64,000 nt of DNA from the NCBI RefSeq assembly GCF_963678635.1, contig NC_087066.1, forward strand, positions 22,539,996-22,603,995. The letters are read 5' to 3'. A program made the translations under genes and the position numbers. How positions within the stretch are numbered: position 1 is the first letter of the stretch; the number at the start of each line of letters is the position of its first letter. The notes beneath the pieces are model-generated. The model saw nothing but the letters and a program-made list of their open reading frames with translations. It was not told the origin of the DNA and searched no databases. Of this stretch, positions 54,468 to 64,000 are shown piece by piece. Origin of the DNA: Symsagittifera roscoffensis. Lineage: Eukaryota > Xenacoelomorpha > Acoela > Convolutidae.

Positions 54468-54839
54468 CTGAAACATACTGAAATTATAGATAGTCAGAGA
54501 CATAATAAAGGTTTTTCAGAGAGGACATTCAATCAGTGCACATTTAGTTGAGTTGAGCTGTTTTCTGACAAGAGCTTTGCTATTAACCGTGGATAGTTTT
54601 GAAAAAAAAAAACACTTAAGTTTTTGTTCAAAATATCGGTATGCTTTAGAGTTAGATTTTCTTCTCATTCATAAAAAGAAAGGAAAGATTATGAAGGCAA
54701 GAATTGTTTACGATTTGAGAACTGGTCTGAAAAATGTTCAACTTACTGATAATTTGGATTCATCAGATCAAGTTTGTCCAAATTAAGCACAATCAGCTAA
54801 TTCAAATAAGTCAACAGAACATATTTCTTCTTCGCAGGC

Positions 54840-55006
54840 AGTTCCTCCAGGTCCTTTTTCTGCTGCGAGTTGAGAGTTTCTCGGAATTGGTGTTGGATCC
54901 CGGCGTATGGTTCTTCGTCCTGGTAATCCAGCATCAGTCTGGTTCTCTGAAGTGCCAGAGTTTGCCAGAGGAACACGCAGGACTCAAGTTTGATATCACT
55001 GGTTCC
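54840..55006 (-). CDS. Unidentified conserved protein, internal exon
   Basis: Follows the acceptor TTGTTTAG and reads, with the preceding exon's last base, GTSDIKLESCVFLWQTLALQ, then RTRLMLDYQDEEPYAGIQHQ and a Gln/Lys-rich stretch. The CVFLWQ.L pattern after a short charged segment resembles the region near the end of RNF213-like proteins. The 3' boundary is uncertain because no good GT donor is seen before the stop at about 54.80 kb. Confidence 0.5.
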
Positions 55007-55154
55007 TAAACAAGACACAAAGCATAACCAGAAAAATATTGTGGCGAAAAGTAAGACAAAGCATAATCATAAGCAGATTGACTAAGCTGGGGCTAGTTAA
55101 AGGTTGTCATCATTTAAAACACGACTTAGAGGAATAACCAATCCCGATGTTCAC

Positions 55155-55325
55155 CTGGGATGGCTTCTATGTTGATATGTTGGAGAAATTGGCCAATGGT
55201 CTGTTTGGGGTCATCCTTCCTATCCTTCTCCAAGTACTTGATCAGGAGTATCAACTGTCGCAACATCTTACGCACCTCAGGCATGTCTGTGAACTTGTTC
55301 TGAATCTTCTCAGAACAACATTATT
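55155..55325 (-). CDS. Unidentified conserved protein, internal exon
   Basis: Reads NKFTDMPEVRKMLRQLILLI, then KYLEKDRKDDPKQTIGQFLQ and HINIEAIP, ending with CCCAG before a GTGAAC donor. It splices in phase to the exon at 55006. The 5' boundary is uncertain (AG sites at 55.31-55.33 kb). The alternating hydrophobic pattern and the absence of stops support real coding. Confidence 0.55.
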
Positions 55326-55843
55326 TGCGACTTAGGTTTGGAAAAAAAGGAAGTTTGTACTATAACACATTGCTTCGCAAGCGTAATAAGTGTGAGAAAC
55401 TGTTTATAAAAGTGCGAAAAAATTAGGCGAGACTGAATTTTTTTCTCTAACAAATAAGTTTTCGAATTTAAACTCTTTGTCTCGTAACGGGATTTTTGCA
55501 TCAAATCAACTGCCTTAGTTCAGTAGTTTTTTAGCAGGATTAATTCGCCGCATACGCCACGCGTTTCTGGAAAATTGATAAACCGATTGATCATCCCAAA
55601 TTACCGACCCTGTCTTATAAAATGCATCGCATTGATTTTAACTGGACTTCCTTCCTTTTCAAATCACAAAACAGAGCGAAACGTAATCTCAATGGACTCA
55701 ACACGTTCATAAAAAAATTAGACCTTCTTGTCCAAACTTCAAAACGTTATGAAAAAAAATGAAGCACACGATGAATATGACTATATGTCAGATGTCGCAA
55801 GAAAGATGCAATGTCTTTATTTTACTTACGCCTTCTTTGCTGT

Positions 55844-55912
55844 TTCTCCGTCGGTGGGTTCACCCATTTTCGAGGGAAGGCTGCTCCTAGAGACGTAATA
55901 ATAGATCCAGTC
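55844..55912 (-). CDS. Unidentified conserved protein, upstream exon
   Basis: A long T-tract acceptor region on the minus strand is followed by DWIYYYVSRSSLPSKMGEPT and DGETAKKA, up to a consensus GTAAGT donor. An internal ATG could be a start, but the acceptor and open frame upstream of it favour an internal exon. Phase to the next exon is not settled. Confidence 0.4.
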
Positions 55913-56365
55913 TTGGCGAAATAAAAAAAAACAGTAAATACGAACAAATTGCAAAAAAAATAGGTAATTATGGTGTTTATGTAACAAAAATCAATGGTAA
56001 ATTTGTTCGTTCAGTCGATAGAATAAACAAATTAATTTTAAATTGGTAAATTGGTATTTTATCTATCCAATTTCTTAGCAGTTTTATGCCATATTACTTA
56101 TGGATACCAACGCTGAATAATTTCTCAGAAATTAAAAATACGACTCGTTGGACGTTTAAATGCAAGCAAATTAAAGTATTTCTTCCATGCTCCGACCTTT
56201 GGAAAAACGCAGCATTTTCTGTCTCTTCGTAATGGTGATATAATTACAAAGAAGTTTTTCGCTCGATTCATGATCACCATAGCAATCTCAGTCAGTCATT
56301 ATTTCTTGAAAAAAACATTCGTTCTTTTCCTTTACATCCAAAAACAATAATGAGCCAGCAAAGCC

Positions 56366-56523
56366 GGATCTTGTTAACTATTTTCCCCCCTATGGTACCT
56401 TGCAGCGAATATGCCCCGCCCCTATAAAGAAATAATTGAACAGTTAAGCATATACGAATTTTGTACCTTGTTGATTATCCCCCACCCCCTATTGCAATAG
56501 GGGGGAAATAGTTAACAGGATCC
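56366..56523. mobile_element. Short MITE with GGATCTTGTTAAC ends
   Basis: A 158-bp segment with inverted ends GGATCTTGTTAACTATTTTC and, reversed, GGATCCTGTTAACTATTTCC. It is flanked by GCAAAGCC (56358-56365) and GCAAAACC (56524-56531), an 8-bp target duplication with one change. No coding capacity. Confidence 0.75.
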
Positions 56524-56531
56524 GCAAAACC

Positions 56532-57669
56532 AAATGCTATCAACCACAATTTTTAATTATTTCCTCTTAGTTTTATTTTCAGTCTTTTTTAATTTACTGT
56601 TCTCCTTGTAAATCAAATATTTTTCCCATTTCTGAGATTATAAACGAAATTAAAAACCGACCTAACACGCAAATTGTAAACTTATGATATCAATTAAAAA
56701 ATTGTCTGGTTTGCTTTATGAATATCAAATGGGCATTGACCTATTAGCATGTGTGTCAATTGACATACCCATGTAATTGAATGTAGATTGAAGATTCGCT
56801 ATTTCAAATTTTGTTAACTCAAATTTGAAATTTTAGAAGCTTGCACTCAGACGAATTTTCAATTAAGTGTAAGTGAAAATTTAACTCACTTAACAAATCA
56901 AATGGATTTCAAAATTTTTTGAAAATGTAGGCTAATTTAATTTTCGCCTGAAAACAAACCCAGAAAAAGCAATTATGGTATGCGAATAGGCACACATGCT
57001 AATCGCTACACGACCATATCAATTATCGAGCTCAACTCAAACTGTAACTCTATTATTCTATTAAACAACAGCGAATTGTCGCATAATCAACAAGATGGTG
57101 GCCAGTCAATGAGCAGAATGGTCTAAAAGCATGATGGGTCTAAGAGCAGAAAAACATTATTTTATACGGGCGAATCGATAAAAACATTTGTTCTAATTGT
57201 CATTAATACCAAGGAAATGAATAAATGTAACATTATTTGAGTGAATTTGTCAAGTTTTTTTAATGAATTTGTTCAAAATTCCTCAAATTACTCACTTTGC
57301 ATAATTTATTCGTTTCTTGGGTAATATTGGCAATTATTATAATTGTTTTTACCGATTAGTTTTTGAAATTTGATTTTCTTCTGTTTTTTTGCTCATGGAC
57401 GCATTCTGCGATTGGACAATTGAGCTTATTGCTTTGTCTCCCAACAAGATTTCGACAAAAAAAAACATTAACTGCAGTATTTACACACCTAACGTCACGC
57501 TACCAAAAAAGCTGAAAGAGGGAGATTGTTAAGATAAATTTAGTGAGCAAAAAATCTGTAGGTTGTGATATCCACACTCGGGAGTTTTCGTTCTTGAACT
57601 ATTCTCAGAAGTCGAAAAATCCGCACCAAATCAATACAAGACTGCTCGTATCAGGGCGAAGCCCTGAAT
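56532..57669. other. No gene recognised
   Basis: AT-rich DNA with low-complexity AAATTTGAAATTT words. No usable open frame. Confidence 0.5.
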
Positions 57670-58164
57670 GTTCCGACTGCCTTTTAAGGTCTATGGAGCA
57701 GTAATAAAATGAAAAATTTAAATGTAATTAAATAAAATTAATTTTTTTTTTCTAAAAAGTTTGAGATTTTTTGTGAAAACATCCCCCCATATGCCATATT
57801 AAGTACAAAGTGATAGATTTTGCTCCTATTAACAAATCAATTATGGCATATAAGCTTCCTTGGACCAATTTGGAACGATTTCCAAGACGGATTCAATCTC
57901 GCTTACGCGTTAATAGCGCGAAATATGTCGCGCGTTAATTGTCCCAAATTGGCCAAAATGGCAATCTTTGAACCCTCATAACTCTACGAAAAATGATCAC
58001 AGGTGAAATATCTTTTCAAATTTAAGCTCAGGACAACAATAGCTTTCGAATGATGTAAAAAAACTCCGTCAAAAATGGCTAGTTAAAAAGTGAAATTTGT
58101 CTGAAGAAAAAAAAACCCACCCCGAGCACAAATATTCCGTTACTTTCGTATCGAAAGTCGGAAC
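57670..58164. mobile_element. GTTCCGACT MITE, copy 2
   Basis: A 495-bp partner of 5912-6392 with the same inverted ends and internal landmarks. It is directly preceded by GCTCGTATCAGGGCGAAGCC, the motif that also introduces the repeat units at 42-54 kb. This suggests that family shares or derives from this end. Confidence 0.7.
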
Positions 58165-59245
58165 AATAAACATGGATAAAATGGACAATTGTCATTGGAT
58201 GAATCATCGACGTTCTAAGATTTTTCTCGGCTTCAGCGATGAGTATCTATGGGAGATTTGATCCCCTTTGGTACTACTTTACGAAATCCAACGTTGGCCG
58301 ACTGTTTCCATTGACCTCACCCTGAACTTTTCCCTTTGGCGTCAGAATATTCTAATTTTGAGGTGCAATGTGCACATAAAATTTTTCCCGAGGGAGTTTT
58401 GAGAAAAATAACTAGTATAATTCGGTTTCCGTTTTTTAAATTTTTGCAGCAGAAGATTGCAAATGCGTTTAATACTAAATTACCTGCTTCCAAGTTTTCA
58501 GCAAACTTTTTAAACCAAATCTTCGCTAACATTATTTAATTTGGAGCTCATTTCAAATCGCTCAGATTTCAATTCAATTTTTTTGAATTGATTACCGTGA
58601 TCAGAATGATATACTGTGCTAATTGTGATCAGAATATTCGTGCTGATCACCGACTACCCCTGTCTACGATTATCTCAAAATAAAATTCGCAGTTAGGCCA
58701 ATATCAAATTATATACAAAATCAAAGACAAGTTTAAGGCACCCAACCAAATGTACAATTATATATTTTGAAATTCGTAGATTAACATTACAATGATCATA
58801 AGTTTTTCAAATATGAAAAGTCAAAATTTACAAACCGCCTGCGAAGTGAAATCAAGTACAATAGTGCACAAAACGAACCTTTCATCCTTTCAACCTTCTA
58901 ATAAATAAAAAAAGGCTGTTACTTAAATTAAAAAGATGACAACAATGTCTGACCTTGAATTGATTGAGGCCATCGGCGTTATCTATTCGGAAAAAAATCT
59001 CAAATAAAAATTTGATGAAACTTGTTTCGCATGACTTCAAAACATCGACTATTACAAGCAAACAGCTAAGTTTCATAAGTCGCGGGAAAGGAGTGACAAA
59101 AATGAAACAAAAAGATACCATGACGTCTTATACAGGAATCTTCTATAATGCGCAAAATACGTAGGCAATTTTTTTCATCTTCATTAAGATTTAAGTTTGT
59201 TTTATGAAGTTTTACTTTTGATTTTGGTTTCGATCCACGCTTATT

Positions 59246-59251
59246 TTTATT
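59246..59251 (-). promoter_or_regulatory. Possible polyadenylation signal (AATAAA)
   Basis: Canonical AATAAA on the minus strand about 73 bases after the TMEM87 stop codon. Confidence 0.5.
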
Positions 59252-59323
59252 CAAACTTTGATTCTTTTTTCCTTTATTGTCTCACTCCAATTCGTGATTG
59301 TGACAATATCAATCGTAGTGTCC

Positions 59324-59512
59324 TCAAAGCATTTTGCCGATAGTCTGCTGGGTCTTCAGCTTTTCCTCCTCGTCCGAGTCCAGAGTGGTGGCTGGGTCTA
59401 TGGCCGAGTCGAATCCGGAGGTGGGGATGTGTTCCTCCACCCACTTCAGGTTCTCGTCCTCATTCGCCTCCTCTGATTTGTTCTTATTGGCCAGAGCCGC
59501 GTTGTAACTACT
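59324..59512 (-). CDS. TMEM87-like protein, last coding exon
   Basis: After a TTTTGTTGTAG acceptor, this exon encodes SSYNAALANKNKSEEANEDE, then NLKWVEEHIPTSGFDSA and LDSDEEEKLKTQQTIGKML with a stop at 59324. The LKWVEEHIP and LDSDEE motifs are the conserved cytosolic C-terminus of TMEM87A/B-type proteins. It joins exon 60168-59902 in frame (phase 0). Confidence 0.85.
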   Translation of the reverse strand, partial: SSYNAALANKNKSEEANEDENLKWVEEHIPTSGFDSAIDPATTLDSDEEEKLKTQQTIGKML

Positions 59513-59901
59513 CTACAACAAAACAGTAAAATTTGAAAAAAATTTATCTGATCCGTGCATTGAACTTATCATGCAAGGATCAGATAAAAATTGTTGTATA
59601 TAACCTGAAGAATCAGTTTCAGAAAATTATCCAAAACATTTCATTTTGTCTTTCAATGGCTAGATCTGAATGAATATTTGGGGTGGTTTGCTTGCTACCA
59701 GTTATCTCAGCCATGCAGTGATATGCATTTATGAGAACTATCGAGAAATATGACTAAATACTTCATGAAAACTCATAAATAAACTTCATATGGCTTTGGT
59801 GAAGCGAAGCGACAAGGTTCGATAATGAAAAATGGTTTATTTGACAAATTGCAATTAAGCAATTTTTATTAAAAAAACTAATGATGGTCGTACTAAAATA
59901 C

Positions 59902-60168
59902 CTTATAGATAGAGCGGATATGCGCCTGTTTCTGTCCCTCTCCCGACTCCGTACCCGTGAGACCAATCAGACCCCCTGACGTCAGGTAGTCCTCGTCATC
60001 ACTGAGTGCATCATCAGGCTTGTCCATTAGCGGTGAGAACGCATATCGCTGGTTGTTCTGACTGGGCCTCCAGAGGATAATGATTCCGAAGAGGACGACT
60101 GAGAAGAGGATGTGCCAGTAAGCAGTGTCCACCCACAATTCCTGCCAGTCTTTGAAACAGTCCGGCAG
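59902..60168 (-). CDS. TMEM87-like protein, penultimate exon (TM7 and tail)
   Basis: 89 codons between a TTGTTTTGTAG acceptor and an AAG/GTATTT donor. It reads LPDCFKDWQELWVDTAYWH, then the last membrane helix ILFSVVLFGIIILW and the TMEM87 hallmark RPSQNNQRYAFSPL, then an acidic cytosolic segment (DDALSDDEDYL). Both introns are phase 0. TMEM87 proteins are Golgi-located seven-transmembrane proteins of the GOLD-domain seven-helix group, reported to act in trafficking and mechanosensitive or cation currents. Confidence 0.9.
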
Positions 60169-62849
60169 CTACAAAACAAGAATATCTAGTAGACTCGACT
60201 CAGCGTTAACAAAAACGGCTTCAGACGAGATCAAAGGAAAACCGCAAAAACAATAACACCAACTTACAAACATTAAAGACCCACTTTTCAAATTCATATA
60301 CCAAATGCCGGACCTAAATATACACCTCTGCAATTTACACTTGAAAACAGGTCCATATGCAGTTTTTCATTTGGCTGGAGATTCATTTACGATTTGAGCC
60401 AGAAAATTAGTAGTGATCTATCCCTCCGTTATTTTGTTAGTGATTATCGCTCCAAACCAATTTCGGAAAGAAAAAGTATCGATTTCCTAAGAGAACCAAT
60501 AAAACTAACTTACCAGTTACAATAATACCAGTTTTTCAATCAATCCGCAAAACTGGAAAATCAGTCGACTTTTCTCTTAATAAAACCCGGAAAAAAGCTA
60601 CTAACCCATAGTACTCTTATCTCCAGAAGCGAAACTGATTGAAAAAAACTTGCCGTATGATTTCAAACATATCGTAATAACAGATCCCCACCACAAATTC
60701 AGAAAACACATGTCAACAGACATGATTTACACTGCAGAGCCACTGACAAAAACGGAACTAACCAGCCATGTCATCCATACAGGATACTCTAAGTTGTATT
60801 AGATCTGACTGCAGCATTAGGTAAAGTGGATCACGGTATCGTGCTGCATGATCTTGAAAATTCGTACCTCCCAAACAAAATAAAAAGACGGATCACATCA
60901 TATCTACACAGCACGGCAACTCATGTTGAATTTAGGAGCTAAAAATCAAGAATGCGACAAATGAAACACGGTGTCCCTCAAGAAGTTGTCTTGTCGCCTA
61001 TTTTGTTCAATATACTTATGTCATCATTGCCCCTTCCATCTGCCGAAAACATCACGGTAGCAACATAAGCAGATAAAAAATTTTATCACGATCACAGCTC
61101 CTTACGCCTCTGATCTTGAACTAGGTACGGCCCTACCAACGTACTCTAAATATTTGGCTTCAAAAATGCACTTTTAAACTATCTTCAGACAAGTCTCCTG
61201 CAGCCATCATTATAACCCAATACATTAAGTCCAAATGCCTAAGATTCCAGAAGTCAACTTTGATAGCCTCTTTAATTTTACTGAACGCATTTGAACAGGG
61301 ACAAAAAACTCCAAACACGCAAGAAATTACTGAGCAAATTCTCAGGCACAAACAGGAGGTGCAGCAAAAAACCTCTTTTTCTTACAAAAGGCCGTTGAGG
61401 GTAATGTTCTGAATTACGCAGCTCCTGTCTGGAAATCTTCAGTAAAAAAAACTTGTTGAAAAATCTACAAACTCGACAAAACACAGCACTTAGAATTAAA
61501 GCTGGCAACAAGCACAAAAATGAATTCAATTGAACACCTTCATTGTGAAACTCAAATACTGCCAGCAAAGTTAAGCAAACAATTTCTAACTGGCTGCTGC
61601 ACCAAATCAATACAAAGTCGCTCTTAAGATTTCATTCGAATGGGGTGAAAAACTACTTTACTCAAAAAAATCCCTCAAAACTGATAGGCTCTCAAGTTCT
61701 ATAAATAGCTTCGGGAAAAAATCAGCCTTCCCAGAAGTTCACGACGTACTTATGCTCAACTCCGCTGTGAATACAGCACACAAATAAAAAGCTATCTGTC
61801 GAGGTTGGACAAAAACATCAGAAAAAATCGGCCAAAATCATAAACTATTCCGCATGACATCCATCTCTTTAAGTGTCCGTCCAAGCCAACATCTCTATAG
61901 CTTGAGAAACTGTTGCAATCACAAAATGACTCAGCTTACCAACATAACAGAGAACACGAGGAGGTTTTCTCGGTTATCCGCACTAAATAAAAAGTGCGCT
62001 CTTGAAACGGGTCCGGAGTTTTACTCAGTTCACCGTAAAAACAACTACCCCCCTAGAACGGGTTTTACTCAGTACTGTCAGAAGGAGGGCTTTTCGCTCT
62101 TAGCGAACCCTTGGAAAGCCACAGTTGTTTGACGGAAGAGATGAAAGGATAAATCTATCTCCACAATCTTCGATTGTGAAGAACTTGAAAAAAAAACTGC
62201 AATTGAAACGACCCCTCGTAAGCGCATCTCCAAACAACAACACCTACAGATTTGTAATTAACTGCATTACCAGCTGCGCTATGTGCGCTTACTGTCAGCT
62301 AAATACCAGCCAATAACGTAAAGAGTGGTATTTACCAAAATCAGCTACACTGGTACTGAAATTTGGCAATTTTGAGAATTTAGCTTGAAAGTGAATTCGT
62401 AAAACAGCACAAGCGTTTGGTTGCGTAATTGCATCGTTATCCGTAAAACTGAACCTAGTCAAATTAAGGAGCACTTGCAACGCCAACTGCGATTTGTGCC
62501 ATTTGCCGAATTACAAAAAAAACGTCATCGGCAATTCCAAGCTATTCTTCATGATAACCTGCTATTCATCCGATGATCCCACTCCCCGTAATTACAACAC
62601 GTATCTTTGTTAATAAAATCTCAACTAACCTGCATCTGAAAAATCAAGTCTCAAAGTAAGGGCGAACAAACTTGCTAATATCATTTGAGATTAAAATGTG
62701 CAAACTTTTAAAACCAATCAAATTATAAATCAATCCAATCAGTGCAAATATTTTCCATAACCTATCAAAATATAACAATATCTAGTTTCGGTTGAAATGA
62801 CTGACAGTGATTTCCATATTACATTAAGTGTCAAAAACTTAATTTTTAC
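60169..62849 (-). other. TMEM87 intron, about 2.7 kb
   Basis: Bounded by GTAAAA (62849 downward) and TTTGTAG (60169-60175). It contains a non-LTR retroelement fossil on the plus strand at 60.72-61.70 kb. The remainder shows no gene. Confidence 0.8.
60720..61700 (+). pseudogene. Non-LTR retrotransposon RT fossil
   Basis: Plus-strand frames, broken by stops and shifts, give jockey/CR1-like reverse transcriptase pieces. LTAALGKVDHGIVLHDLE corresponds to the LDLS-AFDxVDH motif; VVLSPILFNIL is the conserved GSVLSPxLFNI; an ATxADKK remnant stands where YADD is expected. Later pieces include EGNVLNYAAPVWKSS and STKHSTEN/QNTALRI-like sequence, matching the post-polymerase thumb region. It is antisense to TMEM87 and too decayed to be active. 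Confidence 0.7.
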
Positions 62850-63739
62850 CTTTATATTGACGAAGGACCAAATTAAGTAGGCCAATGCGGCCATTATACA
62901 GAGAACTAAGATGTTGAAGAAATGTCTGTACAAAGTCAGCTTCACCACATTTCGTCTCAACTTCAGATTCTTCAATGTCTGCAACAAACTGGATGCGACC
63001 CAGAAACAAATAACTGCATCTATTGTGGACAGGCAAATAACAGCCAGCATTTCTGAATCGGTGCGACTATCTCTAGATCTGTATATTCTCATGGCTGCCT
63101 CGACTGACGCCAAAATTAAAAACAAAAATGCCAACACTAGGACTTTCCTCATGATGTCACCGAGTCTCGGTCGCACAATTCCGTAACCCAAACTTACAAT
63201 GAGCACCAAAACCCGAGCTAGGGTTCGTTTGATAATCGACACGACTTCGGCAAATAATTCCACGCCTTGTAATATATCGCCATGTTTATTCATGTGATCA
63301 AATTCAGCTAGAAACACCGCTTTTTCGATCAACCCGAGACCGATAACAGCACAAATCCAGTATTGCAGTCTAAGTAAATCTCGCCAATGTGAGAAACAAA
63401 ACACAGTCCATACCAGGGCATAAAGAGAGTAAACTGCACACATTATAGCGTAAAACTTCAAAAGCGGCTTGTCAATTGCTGAAAGATATCCCGACTTGCT
63501 TTTAAACGCGACGTCTAACGTGATCTCCGCCTCCAAGTTTCGATCTTTGCTGTTGGGAATTTGAGTGACGTAGATTTCGACTATGAAAATCGTGGGACCC
63601 GAGACCCATGTTTGTCCGAGGACATTGACTTCATCTGGCTGCTGCTTTGAGTCGTCTAGGCCCGTGTTGCTGAAACTCTGTTTCAATGTTTTCGGGTTAG
63701 CTGATCCAACCATTTGACGGTGCAAAGGAACCAACCCTA
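62850..63739 (-). CDS. TMEM87-like protein, large exon with TM1-TM6
   Basis: The exon starts after a CGTTTTCAG acceptor (two bases complete a split codon) and runs 296 codons to the donor AAG/GTAAAA at 62850. The first 80 residues are the end of the lumenal domain. From about residue 95 come membrane helices: YLSAIDKPLLKFYAIMCAVY, WICAVIGLGLIEKAVFLAEF, and the signature IIKRTLARVLVLIVSLGYGI followed by VRPRLG. Then come LAFLFLILASVEAAMRIY, TLKNLKLRRNVVKLTLYRHF and ILVLCIMAALAYLIWSF. This order is diagnostic for TMEM87. The signal peptide and first part of the GOLD-like domain must lie in exons beyond 64000. It is one long exon where vertebrate genes have several introns, suggesting intron loss or a lineage with fewer introns. 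Confidence 0.92.
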
Positions 63740-64000
63740 CTGAAAACGAAAATCATTGTTTTAAGCCTTTAGAATTTCTTGATCCTAAGATGAAACGAAA
63801 CCACAACCAAGCTAAAACAATCTAACTATACACAGTAACGTATAAAACAATCGATATAAATCTCTGTGAAAATCAAGAAGCAAAACACCCGTAATATTAT
63901 CATTACTTTTTTCTATAACTTTCAGAAACATGAAAAAATAAATTTAAGCATTCATGTGATGCCCGCAGGCACGTTCATAAGGTTGAACCCAGAAAAACGT
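63740..64000 (-). other. Upstream TMEM87 intron, partial
   Basis: AT-rich sequence upstream of the acceptor at 63740-63741, with no coding signal. The 5' exons are outside the window. Confidence 0.6.

Noticed and set aside
54553-54786. 77-codon plus-strand frame between the unidentified exons
   Set aside because: Lies in a likely intron of the minus-strand gene, with no motif or splice support.

Overview
This is a 64 kb stretch of an AT-rich, intron-containing animal genome. Three lines of evidence point that way. A TMEM87-type seven-transmembrane protein gene is split by GT-AG introns, and so is a claudin/EMP-like four-transmembrane gene. Fossils of several eukaryotic transposon groups are present (non-LTR reverse transcriptase, Tc1/mariner, MULE, hAT-type MITEs). 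The reverse transcriptase of the left-hand retroelement resembles a lineage I associate with marine invertebrates. I cannot place the species; a tunicate or another marine invertebrate would fit. Most of the window is repeats, and real genes are sparse.

Layout. 1-10 kb: two copies of a composite retroelement. It carries arrays of a GAGCGGTTT motif, 22-bp GTCG minisatellite arrays and, on the minus strand, a broken reverse-transcriptase gene; the second copy is an internal-deletion derivative. 11.5-17.5 kb: a nearly identical 3-kb direct tandem duplication whose unit contains a hAT-like MITE with a perfect 8-bp target duplication, a TA-flanked inverted-repeat element and a GGCTCTTTTCC MITE. 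17.8-19.0 kb: a plus-strand gene (helical, EF-hand-like N-part; coiled-coil C-part) with a MITE of the same GGCTCTTTTCC family between its two coding blocks. 19.1-23 kb: a second type of 22-bp array and a large foldback element. 25-31 kb: mostly non-coding, with Tc1 and MULE transposase fossils. 31.6-32.2 kb: a small foldback relative.

32.3-35.4 kb holds a long, apparently intronless minus-strand gene encoding a NERD nuclease-like domain joined to a superfamily-1 helicase. Its two reading frames are offset by one base at a run of eight A. 38.7-40.9 kb is a GC-rich two-unit insertion with hairpins. 42-54 kb is a mosaic of diverged copies of one repeat family, including a large inverted repeat, around the claudin-like gene (46.1-47.0 kb) and a dead duplicate of its second exon (51.8-52.1 kb).

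54.3-55.9 kb contains minus-strand exons of an unidentified conserved protein, possibly the C-terminus of an RNF213-like ligase. 59.3-63.7 kb carries the last three coding exons of a TMEM87 gene, with a dead non-LTR retroelement antisense in its large intron. The genes show no sign of acting together. What unites the window is repeated insertion, tandem duplication and inversion of a few repeat families.
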